A DNA stretch of 64,000 bases, from positions 1 through 64,000 of the forward strand of contig NZ_DDHJ01000024.1 in assembly GCF_002338065.1 (NCBI RefSeq). Direction: 5' to 3'. Each line of letters begins with the position of its first letter. Positions within the stretch are counted from its first letter, which is position 1. A model generated the notes under the pieces. The model worked only from the letters and a program-made list of their open reading frames with translations, had not been told where the DNA came from and made no database searches. The position numbers were made by a program, and so were the translations under genes. Of the stretch, positions 8,646-17,963 are shown in pieces. The DNA comes from Pseudomonas sp. UBA1879 (GTDB lineage Bacteria > Pseudomonadota > Gammaproteobacteria > Pseudomonadales > Pseudomonadaceae).

Positions 8646-11506
8646 TACAGCCCCTCCACGAGGGCACGCACTTCAGCGGCGCTACCGACCGCCAACGCGC
8701 GCTGCGCGAGGTGTCGGGCGCCGGTCACATTCAATTCACGGACGCAGGCTTTGACTTCGCCGACACTGCGCGCCGCGACACTCAATTCATCCACCCCCAA
8801 CCCGACCAGCACCGGCACGGCCAATGGATCGGCTGCCAGCTCGCCGCACACCCCGACCCATTTGCCATGGGCGTGAGCCGCGCGAACGGTGATGTCGATC
8901 AGTTGCAGCACCGCTGGGTGCAGACCGTCAGCCTGGGCCGACAGGGTCGGATGGCCACGGTCGATGGCCAGGGTGTATTGCGTCAGGTCGTTGGTGCCGA
9001 TACTGAAGAAGTCCACTTCCCGCGCCAGCACCGGCGCCAGCAAGGCGGCCGATGGCACTTCGATCATGATCCCCAGTTGCAAGTCGGCCACCGGGATCTC
9101 CCGCCGCAGGCGTTCCGTCATGTCCCGTGCTTGATGCCATTCTTCGACCGTACCGACCATCGGGAACATGATCCGCAACGCGCGGTTGTCTGCGGCCCTC
9201 AACAAGGCGCGCAGCTGACTTTCCATCACGTCAGGACGTTGCAGGGTCAGGCGAATGCCGCGCACCCCAAGGAAGGGGTTTTCTTCCTTGTCGATTGGCC
9301 AATACGACAGCGGCTTGTCGCCACCCACATCGAGGGTGCGCACGACCAAAGGACGCCCGTTGAGATCGTCCAGCACGCGGCGGTATTCGGCTTCCTGGGT
9401 CGCTTCGTCCGGCGCTGAGCTGTGGGCCATGAACAGCAATTCGGTACGCAGCAGGCCAATGCCTTCGGCCCCCTGCTCCACCGCAGCGGGCGTGCCGGCG
9501 CTGTCGCCGATGTTGGCGAAGACTTCGACGGCGTGGCCGTCTTGGGTGATCGCCGGCTCCATGCGCAACGCCGCCGCAGCTTTCAAACGTGCTTCGCGGG
9601 TGTCGCGATCAAGCAATGCCCGTTGAAGCGTCGCTTCAACGGGCGCGACGTCGAGACGCCCGCGCTGACCATCGATCAGCAGAACCGTGCCGGACTTGAT
9701 CAACAGCACGGCGTCTCCGGCACCCACCAGCGCCGGAATGCCCAAAGCGCGCGCGACAATGGCGCTGTGGGCCGTGGCGCCGCCGCGCGCGGTGAGAATC
9801 CCGGCGACGCGGGCGGGATCAAGCCGCGCTACATCGGATGGGCCGACTTCGTCCATCACCAGAATGTAAGGTTCAAGCGGCTCGACCCGATCGTCGACGC
9901 CACACAGTTGCGCTAACACACGACGCCCTACATCACGCAAATCCGCTGCTCGCTCGGCGAGCAACGCGTCCTTGAGTTGTTCCTGTTGCAGCGCGGCGGC
10001 CTCGACCACTTGGTTCCAGGCCGCAGCGGCACTTTCACCCCTGTTGAGCCGCACAACGACCTCGTCCACCAACGCCGGGTCGTCGAGCATCTCCTGATGG
10101 GTAATGAAAATTTCGCGAATGGCCTTGGCGGCGCTGCGTTGGATCAACGCTTCAATGTCGGCGCGCACGTGCGCCAATGCCGCCTGCAGCCGCGCCTGTT
10201 CGGCGTGGAAGGACTCACCCCGTAGCGGGTAATCGAATACCGGCAATTCGTGCACATGGGCCGGGCCGGTGGCGATGCCGGGCGCGGCTGGCACGGCCTG
10301 AAGCTGCGAACCTGCGGTGGGTGCGTCCAGGCGTTTCTCGACCCCTGCGGCGATCGAGGGAACCGCGGAATCAGTCGGCAGCGGCTCGACCTCTTCGCCA
10401 AGCCCCTCGCGCACGGCCGCGACCAGCGTGGGTAAGGCATCACTGGCAATTGCGGGCTCGGCGATGAACTCCAACACTTGCCCTCGACGCACGCCGAGGC
10501 TCAGCAGTTTGCTCAGGCTTTTGACCGAGACAGGGTTTTCGGCGCTGTCGACAACACGCACACGCACCTCACCCTCGAAGCTTTTGGCCAGTTGCGCGAG
10601 GATCTTCGCCGGGCGCGCGTGCAGCCCGTGGGCATTGGCCAGTGGGACACGCTCGCTCGGCCAGTCGGGGGGAACGTCACCGCCCAACGCTTGCAGTACG
10701 GCACGACTGCTGGTCGCCTGGCCCAACTCCTGACCGCGCCCCTCGATCAACAGCGCACACAACCTTTCGAGCAACGCCTGGTGAGATTCGCCCAGGCTGG
10801 CGAGGCAGAACAGACCGTTCAACGGCTGGCCCAAATGGCGCATGGCCTTGTCGGGCGTCACAAACGCCAGCCCCGGTTTGTTGACCATTTGCTCGCTGTG
10901 CAGCCACCAGAGGCCGTCACCCAACGGCAGTGGCTCGACTTGTTGCAATACGGCGGCGAAACCGTTGTTCACGCATTCGGCGCGGCGCAGCAGTCGCGCA
11001 CCGCGCCAAACCAGCTCCTCGAAATCATCGACCGACGCCCCCAGGCTGATCATTTGGGCATCCAGCGCCAGTTCCTGCGGAGCGCCTTGCAGCAGCTTGA
11101 GCAGCGCTTCGGGGGTTTTCGCCTGACGCAGCGCTTCGCCCAGATCGGTTTCACCCAGGGCACGGGTCAGCAACTGAAGCAGACGCAAATGCTCGTCGGA
11201 TTTGGCAGCGATGCCGATGGCCAGATACACGGTCTGCCCATCGCCCCAATCCACGCCTTCCGGAAACTGCATCAAGCGCACTCCCGTGGCGTACACCTGA
11301 TCGCGGGTCTGCGGCGTGCCATGGGGAATCGCGATGCCCTGCCCGAGAAAGGTCGAGCCTTGCTGTTCCCGAGCTTGCAACCCTTGCAGATAGCCGGGCG
11401 CCACCAGGCCGTCGGCGACTAGCAGATCGGCGAGCAATTGCAGCGCGGCGGCCTTGTCCACAGCCGTCTGGCCCATGGAAATTTGCCCAACGGTCAGTTC
11501 GAGCAT
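8645..11506 (-). CDS. fruB: Fructose-specific multiphosphoryl transfer protein EIIA-HPr-EI
   Basis: A soluble polyprotein of 953 residues that carries phosphate from PEP to FruA. EIIA occupies about 1-150 (IAIPHGTPQTRD, active His62). HPr is at about 285-375 (HGLHARPAKIL, His296, with a regulatory-site-like SVKSLSKLLSLG). Enzyme I fills about 400-953 (GGATAHSAIVARALG, His580; PEP-binding SIGTNDLTQYTLA; C-terminal VGVCGELAADP). This triple fusion is the usual pseudomonad fructose system. It is the first gene of fruBKA, divergent from cra, with a Cra-like operator between them. Confidence 0.97.
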   Translation of the reverse strand: MLELTVGQISMGQTAVDKAAALQLLADLLVADGLVAPGYLQGLQAREQQGSTFLGQGIAIPHGTPQTRDQVYATGVRLMQFPEGVDWGDGQTVYLAIGIAAKSDEHLRLLQLLTRALGETDLGEALRQAKTPEALLKLLQGAPQELALDAQMISLGASVDDFEELVWRGARLLRRAECVNNGFAAVLQQVEPLPLGDGLWWLHSEQMVNKPGLAFVTPDKAMRHLGQPLNGLFCLASLGESHQALLERLCALLIEGRGQELGQATSSRAVLQALGGDVPPDWPSERVPLANAHGLHARPAKILAQLAKSFEGEVRVRVVDSAENPVSVKSLSKLLSLGVRRGQVLEFIAEPAIASDALPTLVAAVREGLGEEVEPLPTDSAVPSIAAGVEKRLDAPTAGSQLQAVPAAPGIATGPAHVHELPVFDYPLRGESFHAEQARLQAALAHVRADIEALIQRSAAKAIREIFITHQEMLDDPALVDEVVVRLNRGESAAAAWNQVVEAAALQQEQLKDALLAERAADLRDVGRRVLAQLCGVDDRVEPLEPYILVMDEVGPSDVARLDPARVAGILTARGGATAHSAIVARALGIPALVGAGDAVLLIKSGTVLLIDGQRGRLDVAPVEATLQRALLDRDTREARLKAAAALRMEPAITQDGHAVEVFANIGDSAGTPAAVEQGAEGIGLLRTELLFMAHSSAPDEATQEAEYRRVLDDLNGRPLVVRTLDVGGDKPLSYWPIDKEENPFLGVRGIRLTLQRPDVMESQLRALLRAADNRALRIMFPMVGTVEEWHQARDMTERLRREIPVADLQLGIMIEVPSAALLAPVLAREVDFFSIGTNDLTQYTLAIDRGHPTLSAQADGLHPAVLQLIDITVRAAHAHGKWVGVCGELAADPLAVPVLVGLGVDELSVAARSVGEVKACVRELNVTGARHLAQRALAVGSAAEVRALVEGL

Positions 11507-11610
11507 CGCGTTCTCCTGTGATTCTTGTTGTAAGACTGACTGACAGAGATTGAGGAGCTCGTATCGTCAGACCAGCGATTTTGCGCAATTAATGGCATAA
11601 AAGGGCTTGC

Positions 11611-11622
11611 TGAATCGTTTAA
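11611..11622. promoter_or_regulatory. Putative Cra/FruR operator of fruBKA
   Basis: TGAATCGTTTAA lies 105 bases before the fruB start in the fruB-cra gap. It differs at one base from TGAAACGTTTAA, the reverse complement of the P. putida fruB operator TTAAACGTTTCA. A weaker resemblance, TGAAACCTAAAC, occurs at 11699-11710 nearer cra. Position and match support repression of fruB by Cra and possibly autoregulation. Binding is inferred. Confidence 0.7.
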
Positions 11623-11795
11623 CCTAAGTTGCCCGGCACGTTACTCGATATCTTCGGCCGTTTGAAGCGCATCCTGCCGACTGGCGCGCAGCGCATTCTG
11701 AAACCTAAACGATAATGCTCTGCTGTAATCATGCTGATGAATCGGTGAAAATCCGAAGCATTCCGTCCGTGCCAAAGAATAAGAGGAAGGTCCGC

Positions 11796-12791
11796 TTGAA
11801 ACTCAGTGATATTGCGCGTCTGGCCGGCGTCTCCGTCACCACCGCCAGCTACGTGATCAACGGCAAGGCCGAGCAGCAGCGCATCAGCAACGCGACCGTG
11901 GAGCGTGTGCGCGCGGTGGTCGAGGCCCATGGCTTTCGCCCCAATCCCCAAGCCGCCGGCCTGCGTAGCCGCCATACCCGCACCTTGGGTTTCATTCTGC
12001 CGGACCTGGAAAACCCCAGTTACGCCCGGATTGCCAAGCAGCTCGAACAAGGCGCCCGCGCCCGCGGCTATCAACTGCTGATCGCCAGTTCCGACGACGA
12101 TCCCATCAGCGAATTGCAGTTGTTGCAGTTGTTTCGCGCTCGTCGCTGCGACGCGCTGTTCGTCGCCAGTTGCCTCCCGGCCAGTGACGACAGTTACCGC
12201 GACCTGCAACAACACGGCATTCACGTCATCGCCATCGACCGCGAAATGGACCCCGCGCATTTCTGCTCGGTGGTCAGCGATGACCATGACGCCAGCCAGC
12301 AATTGACGCGCAGCCTGCTGGAAACCCACCCCCAGCACATTGCGCTCATCGGCGCACGGCCAGAGTTGAGCGTCAGTAAAGCCCGTGCCAGCGGCTTCGA
12401 AGATGCCTTGGAGGGGTTCAAAGGCGCTGTGATCATCGAGCATGGCGAAGCGTTCAGTCGTGACTGCGGTCTGCAGATCGCGGGCGACATGCTGGATCGT
12501 CTCGGCTATTTCCCCGATGCCCTGATCACGACCTCCTATGTCCTGCTGCAAGGGGTGTTCGACCTGCTGCACGCGCGGCGCCTGAATCCGGATCAACTGC
12601 ACCTCGGCACCTTCGGCGACACCCAACTGCTCGACTTCCTGCCACTGCCGGTCAATGCCATGGCCCAGCAGCATCAGTTGATCGCGGAAAAAGCGCTCGC
12701 CCTGGCGTTGTCGGCGGTGGAGCAGGATCGCTACGAGCCCGGTGTCCACGCCATTGTTCGTACCTTCAAGCAGCGTATTCACGGGGCCTGA
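11796..12791 (+). CDS. cra: Fructose repressor Cra/FruR (LacI family)
   Basis: A LacI/GalR-type DNA-binding regulator responding to fructose 1-phosphate. Residues 1-60 hold the helix-turn-helix and hinge (MKLSDIARLAGVSVTTASYV, then NPQAAGLRS). The rest is a periplasmic-binding-protein-like effector domain with PDLENPSYARIAKQLEQGAR, closely resembling E. coli Cra. The start chosen is TTG 11796 (331 aa), because AGAGGAAGG lies just before it and it begins exactly at the family N-terminus. The open frame runs back to an ATG at 11715 but those 27 residues are not Cra-like. It is divergent from fruBKA and 2 bases before tatD. Confidence 0.93.
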   Translation: MKLSDIARLAGVSVTTASYVINGKAEQQRISNATVERVRAVVEAHGFRPNPQAAGLRSRHTRTLGFILPDLENPSYARIAKQLEQGARARGYQLLIASSDDDPISELQLLQLFRARRCDALFVASCLPASDDSYRDLQQHGIHVIAIDREMDPAHFCSVVSDDHDASQQLTRSLLETHPQHIALIGARPELSVSKARASGFEDALEGFKGAVIIEHGEAFSRDCGLQIAGDMLDRLGYFPDALITTSYVLLQGVFDLLHARRLNPDQLHLGTFGDTQLLDFLPLPVNAMAQQHQLIAEKALALALSAVEQDRYEPGVHAIVRTFKQRIHGA

Positions 12792-12793
12792 GC

Positions 12794-13591
12794 GTGCGAC
12801 TGATCGACACCCATACGCATCTGGACTTCGATGATTTCGACGCCGATCGGGCGGCCGTCCTCAGCCGCTGTCGAACGCTGCAAGTAGACCGCATGGTGGT
12901 GTTAGGGGTCTATCAGCGCAATCTGCAACGGGTGTGGGATCTTGCGCTGAACGAGCCCTCCGTTTACGCCGCGCTGGGGCTGCATCCCGTCTATGTGGAT
13001 GAGCATCGTCCCGAGCATCTCCAGGCGTTGCGCGACCGCCTGGCCGAATTGGCTGGCCATCCCAAGCTCTGCGCGGTGGGCGAAATCGGGCTGGACTACT
13101 ACGTCGAGTCGCTGGATCGAGAACGGCAGAAAGCCGTGTTCGACAGCCAGCTACAGATGGCGGTCGACTTCAACCTCCCGGCCCTGCTCCACGTCCGTCG
13201 CAGCCACGCCGACACCCTTGCCACGCTCAAACGGTTCAAGCTCAAACGCAGCGGCATCGTTCATGCCTTCGCCGGCAGCCGGGAAGAAGCGAAGGAGTAC
13301 ATCAAACTTGGCTTCAAGCTTGGCCTCGGCGGCGCCGCGACCTGGCCCCAAGCCCTGCGCATGCACCGGGTGATCGCCGAACTGCCGCTGGACAGCGTCG
13401 TGCTGGAGACTGACTCGCCGGACATGGCCCCTGCGATGTACCCCGGTCAGCGCAACAGTCCCGAGCATTTGCCGGATATTTGCCTGGCACTCGCCAGGCT
13501 GATGAACATCTCGCCCAACGACCTGGCAAACGCCAGCACTGAGAACGCTTGCAGGGTGTTCGGTTGGGAATACCCCCCAGCCCTCCCCTAG
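12794..13591 (+). CDS. TatD family metal-dependent hydrolase (DNase)
   Basis: A 265-residue TatD/YchF-type TIM-barrel nuclease. Metal ligands are visible in DTHTHLDF (His7, His9), GEIGLDYY (Glu), LHVRRSH and the C-terminal ETDSPDMAP (Asp). Family members act as 3'-5' exonucleases or AP-site nucleases in DNA repair and turnover. It starts with GTG only two bases after the cra stop, so the two are probably cotranscribed, an arrangement common in Pseudomonas. No functional link with fructose use is evident. Confidence 0.92.
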   Translation: MRLIDTHTHLDFDDFDADRAAVLSRCRTLQVDRMVVLGVYQRNLQRVWDLALNEPSVYAALGLHPVYVDEHRPEHLQALRDRLAELAGHPKLCAVGEIGLDYYVESLDRERQKAVFDSQLQMAVDFNLPALLHVRRSHADTLATLKRFKLKRSGIVHAFAGSREEAKEYIKLGFKLGLGGAATWPQALRMHRVIAELPLDSVVLETDSPDMAPAMYPGQRNSPEHLPDICLALARLMNISPNDLANASTENACRVFGWEYPPALP

Positions 13592-13670
13592 CCGATTTCA
13601 TTTTGTAAAAAGAAATTTCAAGGCTGAGCAGCGGTCTGTTGCACATACCCCGCAAGCGAAGGACCCAGGC

Positions 13671-14099
13671 ATGAAATTCTCGAAGTTTTCACAGGCATTG
13701 TCGAAATGGACCGGCAGCCCGAAGACCTTTGTTGCGGCAGTCGTGCTGATTTGTGTATGGGCCGTGACCGGGCCGTTCTTCCATTACAACGACACGTGGC
13801 AGCTGATCATCAACACGTCCACGACGATCATCACCTTTCTGATGGTTTTCCTCGTACAGAACACTCAGAACCGCGACACGGATGAGCTGCACATCAAAAT
13901 CGACGAGCTGCTGCGAGTGACCAAAGACGCGCAGAACGCAGTGCTGAGCCTGGACAATCTGGATCAAAAAGAGCTGCACGCTCTGCGCAAAAAGTACAAG
14001 GCCATGGGAGCCCGAGAGGAGGCGGACCATACCCAGCCGTTTCCGGCGTGCGATGCCGATATCGCGAGCGCGAAGACCGCGCCGGCCGCCGACCATTGA
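13671..14099 (+). CDS. Low-affinity iron permease family protein
   Basis: A 142-residue membrane protein of the Iron_permease family, related in name to yeast Fet4. It has an N-terminal amphipathic start (MKFSKFSQALSKWTGSP), two membrane helices (TFVAAVVLICVWAVTGPFF and LIINTSTTIITFLMVFLVQN) and the conserved cytosolic NTQNRDTDELHIKIDELL. A charged tail follows. Iron transport has not been shown for the short bacterial members, so the name is a family label. It precedes the Rho_N-domain gene by 87 bases. Confidence 0.85.
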   Translation: MKFSKFSQALSKWTGSPKTFVAAVVLICVWAVTGPFFHYNDTWQLIINTSTTIITFLMVFLVQNTQNRDTDELHIKIDELLRVTKDAQNAVLSLDNLDQKELHALRKKYKAMGAREEADHTQPFPACDADIASAKTAPAADH

Positions 14100-14186
14100 T
14101 CATCCTTGCCGGAACTCCTCCGCGAGCCGCTCTTCTTACCTGATAAGCCCGTCGTCCGGGCGGCTTGATGGATTCGGGAGTCAAAC

Positions 14187-14567
14187 ATGCCTACTCAAAA
14201 CAAAGAGAAGTACACCACCGAGCAGAAGCGCAAAGCGGCGCATATCGAAGACAGTTACGAGTCCAAGGGCGTCTCGAAAGGCGAAGCAGAAGCCCGTGCG
14301 TGGGCGACAGTGAACAAGCAGTCCGGCGGGGGTGAAAAGAAAGGCGGGTCCGGCGCGAAAAAGCCATCCACGGCCAAATCTCATGACCGTAAGGATTCAG
14401 CCAAACGCGCAGTGGCCACCAAACAGGGCGCTCCTCGCAACAGTGGGCAGTCCCTGGATGCGCAGACCAAAGTCGATCTGATGCAGCGCGCCCGTGGGTT
14501 GAACATTCGCGGCCGCTCGACCATGACCAAGCAGGAACTGATCAGCGCGATTCGCAAAGCGGCTTGA
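14187..14567 (+). CDS. Small basic protein with C-terminal Rho_N-like domain ('plasmid stabilization' family)
   Basis: A 126-residue, very basic and Lys/Ser/Gly-rich protein. Residues 1-50 (KYTTEQKRKAAHIEDSYESK, GEAEARAWATVN) match a family often labelled plasmid stabilization protein. Residues ~55-90 are a low-complexity linker (GGGEKKGGSGAKKPS). The last ~35 (TKVDLMQRARGLNIRGRS, KQELISAIRKAA) resemble the Rho N-terminal SAP-like helix-extended-loop-helix. DNA or RNA binding is plausible from charge and fold. There is no toxin partner next to it, so a plasmid-maintenance role is not supported. Confidence 0.75.
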   Translation: MPTQNKEKYTTEQKRKAAHIEDSYESKGVSKGEAEARAWATVNKQSGGGEKKGGSGAKKPSTAKSHDRKDSAKRAVATKQGAPRNSGQSLDAQTKVDLMQRARGLNIRGRSTMTKQELISAIRKAA

Positions 14568-14625
14568 GCCGTCAGGCCTGGCCAATCGCGATTTACGGCA
14601 ACACGCCGCTAAAGGGAGCTCGCCT

Positions 14626-15747
14626 ATGAGCGGATCACGCAGCACCGCAAAGTCTGAAGTCGTTCTGCTGGCGACACACAAGCGTCTGGCGACCCACGAA
14701 ACCGTCGTGCAACAAGCCTTGGCAGAGCGGATCGCCAGCGTGTTGGGGGCGAAGTTCGTGGGGGCTTACGATCCGGCGTTGCACAAGGATCACGCGCTGT
14801 ATTACATCCCCTCTGACACGCTCATCGGAAAAGCCGCAGGCGAAGCGCTGAACATTCGCAGCGTCGATGATTTCTTCGGAGGGCTCATCGATCACCCCTT
14901 CATGGCGACCAAAGCCATCTCCCACCCCTTGCTCAAAGACGCAACCGCTAAACCCAAAGGCTGGTCTGACCGATTCTTCAAGGACGCCGCCGGTGCCGTA
15001 CTGTCGGGCTTTAGCGTGTTCAACGAGGCCGATGCCCGACGTGCCGGCGTGCTGCTGTTGAACGACGGCCCGGTGCGCGTGAAACCGGTGTTGGCCACGG
15101 CCGGTCGTGGACAAAGGGTGGTTACCTCTAAAGCCGAACTTGATGATGCGCTGGCCGAGCAAGACATGGCTGAAATCGACGAGTGGGGGTTGGTGCTTGA
15201 AGAGGACCTGTGCGACGTCGTCACCTACAGCGTGGGTCAAATCCAGGTTGCGGGTATCACGATCAGCTACCACGGCACCCAAAGCCTGACACCAGATAAC
15301 AACGGCGAAACGGTCTACGGCGGTTCGCAGTTATGGCTGGTGCGTGGCGGTTACGAGACGCTGCTCAAGCTTGATCTTGAAGACGATGTGCGTCGCTCCG
15401 TGACTCAAGCCATGAGCTATGAAAAGGCGGCGCTGGACTGTTTTCCCGATTTCCTCGCCTCGCGACGCAATTACGACATCGCCCATGGCACCAACGCGCG
15501 GGAAGAAGTTTGCTCCGGTGTGTTGGAGCAGTCGTGGCGGATCGGTGGCGCCAGCCCTGCCGAAATCGAGGCACTGGTGGCCTTTGCAGCCGACCCGTCG
15601 TTGCAACGGATGGCCGCGTCCAGCCATGAAATCTACGGGCCGACTACCCTGCCCGCCAATGCCCATCTTCTCTACGAGGGCGACGATCCCGACGTCGGTC
15701 TTATCAGCAAATTCACACAGGTCCAGCCTTATGACCGTACGCAGTGA
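14626..15747 (+). CDS. DUF3182 family protein
   Basis: A 373-residue protein of the DUF3182 family, whose function is unknown. It has a distant ATP-grasp look: a glycine-containing loop in VLATAGRGQRVV, acidic stretches EEDLCDVVTYSVGQIQV, and ARNYD/EVCSGVLEQSWRIGGASPAE near the C-terminus. No signal peptide or membrane segment is seen. GGAG precedes its ATG (AAAGGGAGCTCGCCT). Its 3' end overlaps the alpha/beta hydrolase gene by 17 bases, so the two are expected to be translated together. The ligase idea is weak and rests only on the overall pattern. Confidence 0.75.
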   Translation: MSGSRSTAKSEVVLLATHKRLATHETVVQQALAERIASVLGAKFVGAYDPALHKDHALYYIPSDTLIGKAAGEALNIRSVDDFFGGLIDHPFMATKAISHPLLKDATAKPKGWSDRFFKDAAGAVLSGFSVFNEADARRAGVLLLNDGPVRVKPVLATAGRGQRVVTSKAELDDALAEQDMAEIDEWGLVLEEDLCDVVTYSVGQIQVAGITISYHGTQSLTPDNNGETVYGGSQLWLVRGGYETLLKLDLEDDVRRSVTQAMSYEKAALDCFPDFLASRRNYDIAHGTNAREEVCSGVLEQSWRIGGASPAEIEALVAFAADPSLQRMAASSHEIYGPTTLPANAHLLYEGDDPDVGLISKFTQVQPYDRTQ

Positions 15748-16501
15748 AACCATCGACATTCATGTCAGCGACGACACCATCTCCGGCACCATCCTCACCC
15801 CCGGCGCAAAAATGCCCGGCATTCTGTTCGTCCACGGTTGGGGCGGCAGCCAGCAGCGCGACCTGGCACGGGCCAAGAACATCACGGGGTTGGGCTGCGT
15901 CTGCCTGACGTTCGACTTGCGCGGGCATGAACGCACTCATGAAATGCGCACGTCCGTATCGCGTGAACACAGCATGGAAGACCTGCTGGCGGCGTATGAC
16001 CGCCTGGCGAGCCATCCCGCGGTGGATAACAACGCCATTGCGGTGATTGGCAGCAGTTATGGCGGGTACCTGGCGACGATCCTCAGCAGCGTGCGCCCGG
16101 TCAAATGGCTCGCCCTGCGCGTGCCGGCACTGTACTGGGACGCAGATTGGGACATGCCGAAACAGGCACTGGACCGGGACAAACTTGCGCACTATCGCCG
16201 CTCGGCCGTGACCGCCGCCGACAACCGCGCGCTGGCCGCGTGTAAAGATTTCAAGGGCGACGTGTTGCTGGTGGAGTCGGAGCAAGACGACTACGTACCC
16301 CACGCGACGTTGATGAGTTACCGCACGGCGTTCGACCTGGCGCATTCACTCACCTACCGTCTGCTGGACGGCGCCGATCACGGTCTGAGCAGCGACACCA
16401 GCCAGCATGCCTATACGACCTTGTTGACGGACTGGATCAGCGAGATGGTCATCGGTTCGCGGCTGGTGGATTACCCACATCATTCAGCGGCGTATTCCTG
16501 A
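15731..16501 (+). CDS. Alpha/beta hydrolase (dienelactone hydrolase/esterase-like)
   Basis: A 256-residue cytosolic alpha/beta hydrolase. The oxyanion region is LFVHGWGGS, the nucleophile elbow GSSYGGYLA, the acid probably lies in ESEQDDYVP, and the catalytic His in DGADHGLSS. The ATG at 15731 is used because it gives the family N-terminus (TIDIHVSDDTISGTIL). The longer open frame upstream runs inside the DUF3182 gene. It overlaps that gene by 17 bases. The substrate is unknown; the close coupling suggests that it works with the DUF3182 protein. Confidence 0.85.
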   Translation: MTVRSETIDIHVSDDTISGTILTPGAKMPGILFVHGWGGSQQRDLARAKNITGLGCVCLTFDLRGHERTHEMRTSVSREHSMEDLLAAYDRLASHPAVDNNAIAVIGSSYGGYLATILSSVRPVKWLALRVPALYWDADWDMPKQALDRDKLAHYRRSAVTAADNRALAACKDFKGDVLLVESEQDDYVPHATLMSYRTAFDLAHSLTYRLLDGADHGLSSDTSQHAYTTLLTDWISEMVIGSRLVDYPHHSAAYS

Positions 16502-16525
16502 TACTCCACGCGACTCACAACCTGA

Positions 16526-16547
16526 GGGAGCCGGCTTGCTGGCTCCC
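16526..16547. terminator. REP-type hairpin between convergent genes
   Basis: GGGAGCC-GGCTTGCT-GGCTCCC is a compact perfect 7-bp hairpin that is also half of the REP consensus. It stands between the alpha/beta hydrolase and the convergent alcohol dehydrogenase gene. It has no T-run, so it is either a REP hairpin used as a terminator or simply a REP. Confidence 0.55.
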
Positions 16548-16569
16548 ACACTGTAAACCGCCTCAAACA

Positions 16570-17790
16570 TCAGGCGCCCGACATATCCACATCATTCGCC
16601 GACACATCCACCCTACTGTCGAACCCCGGCGTGAGGATGATCTTGCGACAGTCCTCTTCGCGCTTATCGAAGATCCGGTAACCGTCCGCCGCCTCTTCCA
16701 GCGAAAGCCGATGGGTGATGATCGCATCCGGGGACAATGCGCCTTCCTCGATCAGCTTCAAGAGCTCTGGCAAATAGCGATGCACATGGGTCTGGCCCAT
16801 CTTGAACGTCAGCCCCTTATCGAATGCGTCGCCAAACATAAAACCATGGATGAAGCCTGCGTAAACCCCCGGCACGCTCACTGTCCCTCCCCTTCGCACG
16901 GCAGCGATGCACTGGCGCAACGCCTTGCCGCTGCTGCCCTCCAGTTTGAGGGTCGCGAGGATGGTTTCCGTGGTACTGCCTTTAGCCTCGAAGCCCACTG
17001 CGTCGATCACTGCATCGACACCACGCATGCCCGAGGTCTGGCGAACGATGGTGTCCGCCGGGTCGTCATCCTGGTCGAAGTTGATCGGGATCACGCCATA
17101 GGTGAACTGGGCGTAAGCGAGACGGTAGGCGTGATGATCGACCATGAAGATCTTCTCCGCACCGAGCATCTTCGCGCATGCGGCGCTGAGCAATCCCACA
17201 GGCCCGGCGCCATAAATCGCCACACTTGAGCCCTGTTTAACGCCCGCATTGACGACCGCTTGCCAAGCCGTGGGCAGGATGTCCGACAGGAACAGCACTT
17301 TTTCATCCGCGAGCGTCCCCGGGACTTTGAACGGCCCGACGTTGCCTTTCGGCACCCGCACGTACTCCGCTTGCCCACCCGGCACGCCGCCGTACAAATG
17401 GCTGTAACCGAACAAGGCCGCGCCAGGCGCAATGGATTTCTTATTCAGAATCGCCCCTCGCCCTGTGTTGGTGGTTTCGCACGCGGCGAATGCGTCCATC
17501 TGACAGAAAAAGCAACTGCCGCACGCGATCACGAAGGGAATCACCACCCGGTCGCCCGGCTTGACCGCCGTCACCTGCGGCCCCACTTCCTCGACGATGC
17601 CCATGAATTCATGGCCAAAGATGTCGCCCTGCTCGGTGGCCGGAATCTTGCCGCGATACAAGTGCAGGTCCGAGCCACAAATGGCGGTGGCCGTAACCTT
17701 CAATAGCACATCGTCGGCTTCCTGGAGGATGGGATCGGCGACGGTTTCGACACGTACATCGTGGGCGCCGTGATACGTCAAAGCACGCAT
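16570..17790 (-). CDS. Zinc-dependent alcohol/formaldehyde-type dehydrogenase
   Basis: A 406-residue medium-chain dehydrogenase. The catalytic zinc site is AICGSDLHLYRG and GHEFMGIVEEVG. Structural-zinc cysteines are in CGSCFFCQMDAFAACE, and the NAD-binding Rossmann motif is GAGPVGLLSA. A long inserted segment after residue ~110 resembles glutathione-independent formaldehyde dehydrogenases of the FdhA type. ATG 17790 was chosen because AAGGAG lies six bases before it; the frame is open 48 bases further. Typical substrates would be aldehydes or alcohols with NAD+. The real substrate is not evident. Confidence 0.88.
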   Translation of the reverse strand: MRALTYHGAHDVRVETVADPILQEADDVLLKVTATAICGSDLHLYRGKIPATEQGDIFGHEFMGIVEEVGPQVTAVKPGDRVVIPFVIACGSCFFCQMDAFAACETTNTGRGAILNKKSIAPGAALFGYSHLYGGVPGGQAEYVRVPKGNVGPFKVPGTLADEKVLFLSDILPTAWQAVVNAGVKQGSSVAIYGAGPVGLLSAACAKMLGAEKIFMVDHHAYRLAYAQFTYGVIPINFDQDDDPADTIVRQTSGMRGVDAVIDAVGFEAKGSTTETILATLKLEGSSGKALRQCIAAVRRGGTVSVPGVYAGFIHGFMFGDAFDKGLTFKMGQTHVHRYLPELLKLIEEGALSPDAIITHRLSLEEAADGYRIFDKREEDCRKIILTPGFDSRVDVSANDVDMSGA

Positions 17791-17963
17791 GAACATCTCC
17801 TTGGCCCGCAGGCCAGAGCGCTTTCCAGAGGCATGCAATAAGGATAGGCGCCTGCGCGACGAAGTTCAGGGGTGCGTCATGCAGGTGACCAACGGCCTCG
17901 GCCGATGCGAAGCGCGATCGGGCGTTGGGTGGAGATGAACGTTCGGCGCCGTGCGCACAGCAC

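Noticed and set aside
11619..12782. 387-codon minus-strand frame opposite cra
   Set aside because: Shadow of the Cra gene; begins and ends without ribosome site and shows no family similarity.
14187..14567. Toxin-antitoxin or plasmid maintenance system
   Set aside because: The 'plasmid stabilization' label comes from annotation habit. There is no toxin-like partner gene and no plasmid feature around it.
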